Shown here in pieces: positions 1-12,637 of a stretch of 64,000 nt of DNA. Within the stretch, counting starts at the first letter, position 1, and the number at the start of each line of letters is the position of its first letter. The notes beneath the pieces were generated by a model. The model was not told the origin of the DNA. It searched no databases and was given only the letters and a program-made list of their open reading frames with translations. Source of the stretch: Torymus aiolomorphi (taxonomy: Eukaryota; Arthropoda; Insecta; Hymenoptera; Torymidae); contig CM070875.1 in NCBI GenBank assembly GCA_036365515.1, positions 5,615,001 to 5,679,000 on the forward strand, read 5' to 3'. The position numbers were made by a program, and so were the translations under genes.

Positions 1-1416
1 ATGTCACCACAGACATAAATGTTGATATACGGATATATAACTGGTTTTGGTGAAAAGCTTTTTATTCTTAGAAAGTGAATGATAATTAAAAAGTAATAAA
101 TGTAAAAGTGGGTCATTTTTGGGTTCAACTTCCTCATGGCAATGTTAAGAGACCTGTTTTTTTTTCTCAAGAATTGCGAGTCTCGAGATGAGTAAGACAC
201 TTTCAGTTGCCATTTATTGGCCCTTACGAAACAAGGAAAGTCTCGATTCCTTGAAGCGTATTTTTATCCTCATCGGTTCCTCGCTCCAGATCGCGTGCTT
301 TCGACCCTGCCACACCATCATCATCATTCCCGATACAAATTTCACGGGATTAATCGCAGAACTTCTCATTCGACCGCAAAAGGTCCGGCGCTCGAAATAA
401 TTTTGTATTACACGCGGAAATCGCGCGATGATTCACGAAAAGAGAAATTTTCGCTGAAACAAGATCGCGACGTTTTCCCGAATGCCACTGGCGCCGGGAA
501 AAGTAAGAGTGATAATGCGAGTGAAAATAAGCATTGAACTTTAGCCAAATATGCGCGGATTTTTATTCTGCGCTGCATTCGAATGGCCGTTTTATTTTCC
601 CGCGCGTATACGTATACACATACACGCACTCGAGTGAGTCACTAACGCGCTATCTAAGCTCATTTATTTACACTGTTGTACAGCCAGTAAAATTAAAAGA
701 AATCAATCGCAGATTAAATCGAATTTAATTTATCAGGTTACTGGTGGAAGAAATTTCCATAAAGCCGCGGGAAAAACTAGAAATACAAGAAGTATATTTA
801 TAATGTGCTGGCACAATGTAGCTCATTCGGACACCCAGTGCTGGAAACTTGATATTACGCGTGCGCGCGCGCGCGCGGCAAATGCAACTCTTACTTTTAT
901 ATACGCACGGTTGTATAGTTGAAACTCCCGGGATACGGAAAAGAATAAAAAGTTGTGAATGAAGTTTTGCGTAATCTTGGGGGGGAACCGCTGCTGTGGC
1001 CACAATAAAGGTAAAAGTGAAAAGTATACACTATATATACTTTTGCAAAATGATAAGGAAAGATAAATAAAAAAAACTTCTCTCCGCCGCAAAGTAGAGG
1101 GAAAATGTCGCGCGGGAATTTCAGGTGCACCGCGCCGCTCGCGCGCGCGCGCGCGCATAGCAGATTTACGTAAGAATTTTGCATACGCAATAGCACGACG
1201 GGGGCATTATAGGAATTCGCGCGGCGAGCGCTGGTGCAGATAAATGTGCAAACTGGTTCAACGCCGCCGGTCGAGTGCTATTTTGTCATACGCAAAAATA
1301 TCGGTACGATTTTAATGGCTTATATCTCTCTCTATCTGTCTCGTAGAAAGTAAAAGGAGCAGCAATACGCGCGAGCGCATGCGTTACACTTAAATATATA
1401 TAATACTTAATTAACA
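1..1416. other. non-coding, CpG-rich sequence
   Basis: I see no convincing exon here. Open frames are short and low in complexity on both strands. Long alternating CG tracts occur at 859-878 and 1141-1156 and could adopt Z-DNA; that is inference from composition only. Confidence 0.5.
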
Positions 1417-1660
1417 GTACCCCTGACGGGCACTAAAACTGGAGATAAATCTTTCCGAGTACAAGGTGCCCGCCTATGGAAATCCCTGCCTGCTGCGTAA
1501 GGAACCTTTTTTCTCTTAGCAGATATAAAACGGCTCTGAAGGCGCATCTTCTTGATCTCTCGACTAGCCACTCTCGAAATGGGCAATCTTTATTCATGTA
1601 TTTAGTGTCGTCTCATATGCACGGTTTTATGTGAATGAATGTATTTATTAGCGCGAGTGG
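1417..1660 (+). mobile_element. LINE retrotransposon remnant, end of the reverse transcriptase ORF
   Basis: From 1417 the plus strand reads VPLTGTKTGDKSFRVQGARL followed by WKSLPAA, then a stop at about 1498. In a second frame it continues RNLFSLSRYKTALKAHLLDL. This is the usual C-terminal signature of non-LTR reverse transcriptases (sfr..garlWN.LP, then FK..LK.hLl). The frame break shows it is dead. The AT-rich stretch to about 2000 could be its 3' UTR. The clade cannot be named from so short a piece. Confidence 0.7.
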
Positions 1661-4600
1661 TGAGAGTGAACGTGGTTTCACTTTATTTTATATTTTACTT
1701 TTTTTTTTTATTATTTTATATTTTAACATGTTTATTTTTACTGTTTTAACATCCGGACCTTGCACATTCTAGTCAACCTAATTTCTAGTCATCTTAGATT
1801 TTTATACATTATTAACTGTGATATCACTATTTTTTTTCTTTTATTTGACTTATTAATCAGTATTATTTAGTTTTAAGCTCTGACCGTGATATTTCAAAAC
1901 AGTATTAATCTAAAAGAATCTGAAATTAGTCATTGACTGTGATTTGTAATTTTAAAAAAAGCGCTTTAATTTCAAGATATTGTAACGATGTATTATTTGT
2001 CTGGACTCGATATTCGATACTATCTCAGATGTTTTGAGATTGTTAATCTATGGATGTTTGTACTATTTACAATAATAGTAATAATAATATAGCCGCGATG
2101 TAATTGAAATATTGTAAATCCTCGCGAAAATCGTTTGTTTACCTCATCAAGTCGATGGCTCGAATTACGCGCGCGCGCGCGCGCGTGGAAAGGCCGCGAG
2201 TGCAATCAGCGCGCGCTCGCGCGAGTTTGTATATATATAATACATGTACACGCGCGCCGTTTTTACCTGTCTGTATATGTGTCTATAGATTTCTAAATTT
2301 CACGATTCGCTTGATTGACCGAGTATGTTGTATATGCGCGCGGATTCATGAATTACCGACAAAAAGTGATTAATTAGCCGCAGTCAAACTCGCAGCAACC
2401 GATATACTAATATTCGTGCCCGCTCGCGCACGCGCTGATTGTGTTTTATAGGCCTTTCGGGTGTATGAAAATTTCCGCGCGTTTGCTAATGTAGCCGGGC
2501 GAACGTGTTGCATATAGAACCGGGTGTATATAAACATTAATTCATTTTCGCCAATTTAAACGCGCTGTAAATCACTTTTCGACTCTATTTGCCCCGGCGA
2601 GTCATCGTAGCTCTGAATTTAATGCTCGATCTAAATTATATATATATATAGGTATATAATGTATAAGGAGAAGGCAAGTGTGAAACAGCGATCGGATTGT
2701 TATTTTCGCAAAAACGATTTTCCATCTCCGCGCACGTTTTATTGAATCCACAAGACGTAAACCCCGATAATCGCCTCGATAATTGTATTTTTACATAACC
2801 GAACGCCGATAAACTCCACTCGCCTAAACCCAACAATGACTCGTAAACCTAATAAATAGCCGTTTTCCCTCTCTCCTTAAAAACCGTCCACTCGAGCGTG
2901 CGCAATTATAAAACCGCGACCTTCTCCCCATATATTTTTCGCGCGCGCGGCTTCTCTTTCCCCCCGTGTACACATTGCGCAAGCGCGCGTGCGCGCGCCG
3001 AACCTTTCACGCGGAAAGAAACCACCTCGCGGTAAACATTAGCTCGCTTGTGTCCGGATGAAAGGGTCCCAGTCACGTACAGACACACAAAGCGCCCTAC
3101 ATCGCCGCGCAGTTCACTTTCCCATGCGACCGAAGGCCCACTTATCGAGTCTTCCGTAACCGGCAATCAAAGAATTTTTCGGCCAATCCGTCGAAAATCT
3201 CTCTGGACCTTGCGCGGCTCATTGCGAAGTTATTGCTCTTTGGTAATGTGCGCCGATTGTGGACGGAAAAATAGAAATGAAATGTTATAGATCGATCGCT
3301 GTGTGTATATATTACGGGTTTTCATCAATGTCGGCGTTCGCTGCGCGGGGAAAGGTCGATATGCATAATACTGCAGGCGCATAGTAGTGGTGTAGCATAA
3401 ATTAGCTATTACAGCGGGGCTTGATAGCTGCCGCACAGTTGGCTATAGTTTTGCGTGTGGAGTAGTTTCGCGCGAGCTACTTTTAATGAACTTCCTCCCT
3501 GTACGTGCTCCCATATTCGTAGCTTTGATTCGCCGGCGTGTGGGATTTTTGAGCTACAACTTTCTACTGTTATACACACCCACGTATGGCTGTGGTATGG
3601 TGCCGATAAACTGTACCAGTTCGACATCACCTTTACGTTCACGACTCGATACAAATTGACAAAAAGAAAACTCATTATCGCCTGATGCAACAAGTGCATA
3701 AATATACTTACACGCGCGCCTTTTTTTCCCTTTTGCATTTCGCAACACCCGAAAAACCGGCGGACTTTCCTTTCGCTCTCTCTCTTGAAATTTTGGCTTT
3801 ACGTTGTCTCGCCGCGGCAGGAAACGACACCCTACGTATAACGGGACCCAGCTCAACCTTGCACTTTCTAAAGAAAAAGGAATCCGTACTTATCAGTTTT
3901 TTCGTTCCAAAAAGCGGGCGCGCGTGTATCATCTGTCGTTTTGGCTCGCCCATACAGTGGGAAACTGGCGCGACGGTTGCGCAATAACGGGATATTATGT
4001 AAAAAAGAAGAAAAAAAACGTCGCGACCGTCTGCGAGGGAAGTGCATGACTGGAATGCGCTAATTCTCCGGGACGGACGATTACGCGTGGGATATAATTA
4101 ATTATTATTGGCTGGCGCGTGCAGTGTGTTATAAAGGGAGGGATACCAGAAGTGTGCGGTAATTGGTGTTTATAATGTTACGTAAGGGCCGGAAATTGGA
4201 GGTACTTGGTATGCGGGGGTTGAGGTGAAACTGTAGCGCTTCTAAATTTCTTCGCGGTTTGATATAGTTGGATATCCTTGGGATATGGTTATGGTGAAAA
4301 AAATAATGATTTATGGGCAAAGAGATTTATTTGTTTGTTGTGAGGGTTTTAATCGCTCAAGCTTCCAATTTCTCGCTACATTAGTTTAGCGTTATACTTA
4401 ATATATACTTTTAACGCGAAAGTATTCTAAAACGTTTAACTCCTTTAATTTCAAAGTGAAATTCACAATTTTATCGGCCATTATCGTAATTAAAATGTAC
4501 TCAATAACTTTTCACTGGAATTTGTCTATGCGACTAGTCTTGCAGTTTCAAATGAAAGTTCGCAATAAAAACATAATTGATCGCAATTCGAGAAAACGTC

Positions 4601-7600
4601 TCGTTTTTCCGTATAACTAGGCTAAAATGTTCATTCGAAAAAGCGACTACAAGTCTACGTTAATTTACGTTTTGTATATCAATAAAATACATCTTATGCC
4701 TTTCTCATTTCGATTTTCCCCTCTATAATTAAGCCTTTACGGACTCATTAATTTATTTAATTATATCCTAGGCGTATATTATGCAAATTTCTCCTCAATA
4801 TTTGCCCGTATACAATTTCTACAAGTGTGTAAATTATTGTGCCCCCACATTTAAATGCCATTACGATATTCATATGTACAGATCAGCTCGTTTCATTAAG
4901 AGCATTTCAATAGGCGAGTAATAGTAACGGCTCGCGTGTCAATTTAGCCAGCAGGATGAAAGGCGTCAAGTCAGCTCGCTTTAAAATCAATAAACAAAGG
5001 CTCGCTTTTAACGTACCCAGACAAATCGTCGTTTTTCAAAAGCTGTAATTTCCGATACGTACTCACACACTTAACATCATTCCACAATTGCACAAGAATA
5101 TACTCCGCTCTCGTGCTCGTGTTCACCTACGCACACGCCTATATGTATTTTGAAGCTTAGAATCACGTTGTCGTGAGAAACTGCGTTGAACCTTTTTAGC
5201 CGCACAGACAGCGATGTCGAAACGCTCCTGCTGTAAAATATATGCAGGGCGTGTGTATTTTATCGATGCTCTCGCGAGTGTTTTCATTAACGCAAGGACA
5301 TGGAGTTTAATTGACGCAAGCGCGCCGAACATGCGGGGATTCCGCTCTTCAAACCTTATTTCGACATGTTCAACTTGTGCTTAATTGTCAGCGGCCTTGT
5401 AATTTTGTCAGGTGTCATTTTCTCCCGCCAGTAGCTGCATTGTACATGTATATGTGCGTGCGAAAAACCGGCAATTTTGTTCACTTCCTGTTGTCGCCAC
5501 GGGGCTCGTTGCTCGAAAAACCTAACTAGCGTCGAGAAGTGCGAAAATTTTAACGCCGCCGCGGCGAAAATTGCCGGTCTCGCGTGTAAAGTATAGGTCT
5601 TAAGGCTCCTGCCACTCGGCGGAAGGACATCGATTTTTCACCTCGCGTCGCGACAGTTTTCGTCGGGCGGTGCATGCAGCTATTAATAGCGCATTTCTCG
5701 AATACCCAAGAAAACACTTAAACACTTCGCAAACCACAAGGAGCGTAATGTGTAATTAAAAGGCACACGTGACGATTGTAGCTCTGGATAAGAAAAATTA
5801 ATTAATGTAATTAATTTAACTTAATTTACGGCGTTGTTTACTCTACCCGGAGAAGTTTGTGTAATGTACTACCGCACTGTTTCCTCAAGAACCAGGAAAA
5901 TATTTTCTTTGCCTCTGCTATATTTATACACTTTTTATTATTTTTATTATACATCGACGCGCACCTTTCGCTCGATCATCATCCGGAGTTCAGCGACTTT
6001 TTATGGTTCACCTCTCGCTTCGAGGGCGCGATAATGTGCCTGCACTTTACGACGGTGTTATTTACATTTCAAGTACAACGAGTCTCGAGCCGCTAATGTT
6101 ACGATACTTATACACCAATTTTTGCCCGATCCGCGATTGCGCCACTCATAAAATTTAACACGCGCGCTATATTTTTCCCCAGAATTTACGCCAGTCATGC
6201 GCGTGTAAGGTGCGTAACTATATATAACGCGTCTACGTACTACTACTACACTACCATTCACAATGATTTCAAAATCCTCCGTGTGCTTATACACACTCGG
6301 CAATGATTGAAAATTGCATCGAAAAGTCCAACCGCGCGCCAGCGGTGAGCGATGTACAACATAGTAGGGGCCCCCCCAGGTATGCGAATATCGATCGAGA
6401 GCTGCCACGCTTGAATGACTTAATTAGATATACACAGCGCGCGTTATATTCGCATCGTGTGTGCACATCTATTGCCGCACGCGGCTTAATTAGTGTCACT
6501 GTAATTGTCATCGCGAGCGGCAACTGGTCGAGCTACATTTCTCGTACATGCGGGGATTACACTTTTGTAATTATATATATATACGCGGCGGTTTGTGTAC
6601 GTACATCGAAAAGTTGTGCAAAACGTCCGCGAGATCGCCGTTGCAAAATTATAGGTATAAGTGTGTAGAGGAGAATTTTAAGAGCCTGTACGCTAACTAA
6701 TTTTTATTGCTGTTGACACTGTTAGTATTCGATCGACGCCTTTTTCCGACGTGCGCGCGCATTTCTGCATAATCGAGTCGGATGTATGTGTTGATTCGAA
6801 CTGCATTCTCACGTAAAATTAAGTAATTGCCGGTCAATTTATTCCGTTAAACGTTGGTTTTATTGTAAATGAAATGGCTATCGATTAAGAGGGATATGTT
6901 ATATAGTTAAAACTAGCGCAGTAGGTGTATAAGCTCATAGAATTTCTCGTACATCCATTTCAATGTATATTATCACGCGGTCGTCCTAAGGCTCTTCTAT
7001 ACTTGCCTTCGGAACGCTCCCGCGTTCCTTGATATATGTAAAATAAAAGGTTCTCCCTGAGATGTGGAATATCGAAAGGAAATTATCGGTTGCTGCGGCG
7101 TTAAATCGATGGCACGACGCGTTCGCGTACAATCTATCGGTACATCGATCTAAATAGTAAACTTAATGTAACTATGAATAAATAAGAAATTGATTACAGT
7201 AATCATTTTGTAATGCGTTAATTCCTCATGTATACATGCGATATATCGCTGTAAAACTTATGTAAATTATAAAGGTATACTGAAACCTACCCACGTACTA
7301 TAAAAAAAAGAAAGAAAAAAATACCGTTTATCTTAATACGGTTAGGAAAAATCGCGATCATTTCCATATTTCCTAACTTTCGAATTGAGAAAAACAGTAT
7401 TTCACACTGTGATCTATTGAAAATTAAAAACCGACAGCACACGCGCACGCGTTGATTTATTTTTAAGATTGACGGGTTAATAGCATATTGTGAAACAACA
7501 ACAACCTGAACCTCACACAGATACAGAGCAACTTTGTTCAAAACCATATGTTCAATGTTTATTCATAACGGCGATAGCATTGCAAATATAAGGGGATTAC

Positions 7601-9673
7601 GATTAGATTGACGCAGATTTTTCCAAATCATAACCGGAATTCGATAAAATGCTACAGAAATAACATTTCATATAATTTTTACGATTTTTTTTACCCGCTC
7701 GGCTGAAAGGATTAACGACCGCGAATTGAAAATACACATATGTATATATATTTTTAAAACTTAGGCCATAAACCTATATGTCTCAAGGCATTACAACGAC
7801 CTATGTACGTACGTACAAAGTATATGTACATAACCACAAGTTTAACTTAATATACACACAAGCAGTTCCTGCGCGCGCACTCTCGTGACTCACGGCGCAT
7901 TATATCAATTGTATATGTGCACCCGGCAATTATCACACCCCGGCATCTGGCGCTTTAATTTCCTCGCAATATCCTCGCGGTAATAACAACAATAATGGCG
8001 GAAAAAATTATCAATTTTCATTCATTTGAAATACACACAGAAACCGCAATTGCACATATATACTGCGACCACATCCAATTAGCACAATGGTTCAACTCGA
8101 ATGAGCGCATGGGAAAGGGATAGAGACTCGCGCGCGACGGCGGCAATAAGATCGTTAAGACAGATCCTGCCAATCACGCCGCACGGTAGTTTTCAAAACT
8201 TTATTTTTCCATCGACCAGGTCCCTGTCGTCGCTCAGCATATAAACGCAAGCGCATTTATCCCCGTCCGTATACACATGCATAACGATGTGAGAACAATC
8301 GGCGATGGGAATAACAACGCGCCTGTCTGTCGAAAGCTGTGCGAAGACGAGGATGAAAAAAAAAAAATCGATACTTACCCCGCGGATACAGGTGCGCACA
8401 CGCGTAATATAATTGCACCGCTTGCGCACACAGATCAAGGCTTATCAAGCGTCCTTGCCGACTATGTATACGCGCCTAGCTATAACATACCCACATAGCC
8501 ATGTATATATATAGGCATCCTGAATCCTTTCTCCCCCAGCGTTCGCCTCGCCCTTTTTCTATTATACACAGACAGACACGAGCTCGCGCGAGGCGTCGTC
8601 GCACGACCCGCGACCTTCGGCTCTGTGTGAATTTGAACTGCAATTCGCGTTGCACAAGCGCAAGAGCGCCGGCGACGGCACAGCATTAGGCAGTATAACC
8701 GCCTGCGAATTGTTACTTTATCAACACACGAGCTGTGTACTTCGCTGTCTTGACGTGGGGACCGTTTTTTTTTCTCTTTTTCACGACAGGCTTTTGGGAA
8801 CGAATGGGGCAACCGAGCGCCGTTGTGGGAGAGTGCCCTCAAGAGAGAGAGAGAATGAATGAATATTTATTAATTACTCGCGGGTGTAATTTATGTGCGC
8901 GGAGGTTGACGAACATTTATTTATCCGCGTGGCATTAGCTGTGCGACCAAAGTCACAGATAGATTAATTAATGCAGCGCAAAAACTAACTCTACACCGCG
9001 CGTACATAATTATTATTATTGTCGATAATAATTAGCGGCAGCGGCGGGGCAGGTTTGCGGGAATTATATACGCGAGGAAAGGATAATAATTTATATCTGC
9101 TTGGGGCGGGAAAAATGTATATCGAATATCTTTGCGCATAAATGTTGTCTCTGCGCTATGCGCACGCGCGCGCGTAAATTTTCTCGGCGCGGCGTGAAAA
9201 AAATCCGTTTTTAATTCGAATTAATTTACAAGCGAATTGCACAGGAAGCGGCGATTTAGAAAGTATTTAATTCTTGACGTTAGTGTTATATGGATGATAA
9301 AAGTTATTTTAATTAAACGCTGAATTTGTACATACATGCATACCAATGAGCGATAAGCTTTTGTTTAATTATACGATAATGGCTGCGGTGTAAAAAAAGT
9401 ATAAGGCATAAAACGCGAGCTTTTATTAATTCCGATTTGTTTAATTACTCGCTGAATATCTGATGCTAATAACTCTTCTTTACTGTATCACAAATCCTTA
9501 TAATGTTTATATAAACAAACGTGGTATTTGTTATACACGTGAAAAATCCAACCTAACTTGATCCTCATTATCAACCACTTGTTTGTTGTTTGTTTATAGC
9601 GATTTCTCAATATTCTTTACCTCTCTTAATCAACACAAACCAATTATTTTTAGCTCGACTTATTTACATACCT
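1661..9673. other. no gene recognised
   Basis: This 8-kb stretch holds no ORF that resembles a known protein and no convincing spliced exon. It mixes AT-rich DNA with CpG-rich patches, such as an alternating CG tract at 2168-2185, and short TA runs, for example at 2638-2652. It could be intergenic DNA, or 5' intron of the peroxidase gene starting at 12508, whose untranslated first exon was not located. Confidence 0.4.
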
Positions 9674-9723
9674 TCCATTACCAAGTAACAATAACAAATA
9701 TTGTATTGTTACTTGGTAATGGA
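9674..9723. repeat. perfect 20-bp hairpin
   Basis: The arms at 9674-9693 and 9704-9723 are exact reverse complements (left arm begins TCCATTACCAAG, right arm ends CTTGGTAATGGA) with a 10-nt loop. Similarity stops at once outside the arms. Strands and flanks show no ORF. It could be a solitary palindromic repeat, a regulatory cruciform or a small-RNA hairpin, and the sequence does not decide between them. Confidence 0.75.
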
Positions 9724-12084
9724 CCCGGTATCAATTCGGATCGCTTTAAAACTCGTTCGGCGGACCGGTAACTTGGACCTCGATCGGTACAAAAACAAAG
9801 CACAAACTTCCGGTTCCTCAACTCAGCGCCTCCTTCTATAATATTTAAAAAAACCGCGGCCAAATAAAGCGCGCGCATTATTATAATAATAAACAAATCC
9901 GATTACGTCACCCATACATGTGCACCATCTCCTCCTTTGTCTCTCTACTAAAACAATCGCCAATAAATTCCAAAAACGTGCCCCCCATCACCCTTCCAAT
10001 AAAGAAGGCATTGATTTACAAACTATCCCTCGAGCACGTGTGCGCAGATACGCGTCGAATTCTCGAGATTAAAAGATGCGCTCGCAGTCACACGAACGCG
10101 CGATTGTCAGCATTGCGAGCACGAAGTCCAAAACAATAACCCGCATATCTGCGTATATAACCAAGGCCGGCCACTGCGCTCCACCTACAGTGGCCGTGAC
10201 TCCTGTCTCCAGGCCGCTTCTCTCTCTCTCTCTCCGCCTCTTTCGCTTTTACGGAAGCGGTTAATTGTGCGGAAACCATATAGTGTGCGACTGCCGTCCT
10301 CGCCGATCGCTGCATTTACCCGTACACGTACGTACCGCTGCTCAAGCAGCAAGTATATATTTATATACGAAAGCCCATACACTAGAGGATATAAATATCG
10401 CGCCAAGTGAACGCCTGTGGTTTATTGCCGCGCGATGTATATATGCTTCGAGAGGTGAATCCTAAGCGCGCGCCATAATAACTCTGGTTTGCGATCGGAG
10501 GTAAATACGTATATATATATATACACACACGCGCGTGTGGTGGTATTAATTATAGGGGAGAAGGGAGGGCGTTTTATTTGCTCGTTTAGCGCTGGCGAGT
10601 TGGCGCGGGCCTCTGATTGATTGATCAATCAGTCTACCCGCGGCCGAGTGAGAAACGCGCCCGAGTTAATTTCGCAATCAGATTGACGGACGGGTTTTCA
10701 ACGCGGCGTTTCGCTTTAAAATAGCGAAAACGCACTGCTATGTACATGCACTTGATCTTAGCACTTAGACTTTCGAGCGACGTTCTCGAAATTTTAACCG
10801 CTGCGACGCTGATTTTTCGTTTCTTATACTTGCGACTGATTTATATCACTTCCGCTCGGTGCCGTTTTATAGTCCCCCCGCTGATTGCGGAGTAAGTAAG
10901 CGAGGAAATAGCATCTGTCACTCGCTCTCTCGCACAAAAAAAAACTCGCTGTCCGCACGCGTTTTCTTCAAGATCGGACAATGTACTCGAGCGGCTTGTC
11001 ACTCGTTTTTATCCTCATTAGCATCTCGCTATTATCGACTACTCCCGGTCGCCGATGGCATACTACATACTTGTCGGTGTACCATTCCCATCGTGCTATA
11101 TAGAGTGAGAAAAAAAGCGTTACGTGCCATTAACGCGACGTAAACTCCTTAGACCTACGCGCGAGACACAATCGTACTTACTCCGTTTTTTCAGATATGT
11201 GTTATACATATTTCTGCGCCTTTCGCAAGAATTCGTCAACCATGGGATATATACACAAACGTAGATATATACGCGCGGCGCGTACTAAATGCTCAGCACT
11301 CCGATTCATTGAAATGGCTCGCAACGTTAATTGCTCTCTCGCGTCTATGTCTCTTTTACGCTCCCCTTTTTTTCTTCCTCTTCTTCTAAGCCACTGTAAT
11401 ACACGCGAAATTACGCTATATGCACACACACACGGCCTTGAATGTAACGCAGGTATATATAAGAGCGAAAGTGCCGCCGACTGCGGCGGCAAAAGGGCGG
11501 GTCGGGCAGAAATTCGATAAGCGCGCGCATTTCGAAATCCACTAACGCGAACGATAACCGCGTGCAATTCCAAAAAGATAAAAAAAAAGTTTTCCGCGCT
11601 ACGCGCATAAATTATACATACGAGCGCGGAAAATTAGAAATTTCACACACGATCTCTTACGTGACTGTGGCGAACGATCGCCCGTCTATATACCCCATAT
11701 ATATTTATTATATAAAAAGGGAAACGCGCGGCGTGCGTGCGAAAAACTCGCGCGCGTACTCCGATAACCTACATATCAAACGTCTCACTTATTATAGCGT
11801 TATATATACCTATATCTCTATCAATCCCGGACCTCGCGTCCTTTTTACCCGAAACGTGACGGAAGTCCGGGGCTATTTACTTTCCCATACTTATCCGCGA
11901 ATTTTTCCCCCGACGAGGAGAAAAAAAATTCCCCGCGCGCCTATTACAAGGAAAAAGTCCACTGTCATTGTTGGACTCTCCTTTCAGCTAAGGAATTATC
12001 GCTGCGCACGCGTTGAATAACAAGTGGCGTGCGGGCCTTTCGCGCTCGCCGTAACTTTTTACACTCCGCTCTATTACGTTATAG

Positions 12085-12122
<38 letters not shown>

Positions 12123-12506
12123 ATCACGTCTCGATCCGCCGATTTCCCTCGGCCGTTTCTTCTTCGAACACCGCCGCGGCGCGCATTCGTTAGTTACCCG
12201 CACGCGCGCGAATAATTAGCTATTATATTCATTGCGCCCGGGCGAGTGTGTAGAATAGATCCGTAAAAAGCGAGGCGCGAGAGAAAGAGCGCGGTATAAT
12301 TGGTATATACCTCGACGCTTCTTGCCACAATTGAAAGTCAATTTTCTTTTTCTGCACGTGATCCTATGTCTATACATACATTTTCGTTTAAATTGGTTCC
12401 GCGAACGAAAACTGTCACTTTTCAATTGTTCGCCGAACACCTGTACCTTAATTATCACCATAGTGCAATTATACTCATGCATGATCTTGTTTTAATCTAT
12501 TTACAG
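9724..12506. other. region upstream of the first peroxidase coding exon
   Basis: No coding exon was recognised. The segment ends in a splice acceptor (tttacag at 12500-12506) one base before the PX1 start codon, so its 3' end is probably an intron within the 5' UTR. A pyrimidine TC tract followed by TG repeats lies at about 12085-12121. The promoter and untranslated first exon of PX1 could be here or farther upstream. Confidence 0.45.
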
Positions 12507-12507
12507 G

Positions 12508-12637
12508 ATGGCGCGACAGGGCCTCATACTTCGGAGCCTGCTGCTCGCCGGGCTGATAGCTGTGGCAGCGGCCGCTGGCAAGAAGGCAGCGAAGGCCGCG
12601 AAGGCCGAGAAGGCTTCTAGGGTCACCAAATCCGCCG
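12508..12637 (+). CDS. PX1 coding exon 1: signal peptide and Lys/Ala-rich leader
   Basis: The ATG lies one base after a strong acceptor, so at least one upstream exon is non-coding. The exon encodes MARQGLILRSLLLAGLIAVA, a typical secretory signal, then a basic low-complexity stretch (KKAAKAAKAEKA). The donor is GCCG|GTAAGA, phase 1. The basic stretch has no counterpart at the N terminus of PX2. Confidence 0.85.

Noticed and set aside
8480..8862. overlapping Arg/Cys-rich frames on both strands
   Set aside because: Short, low-complexity and without splice context or known domains.
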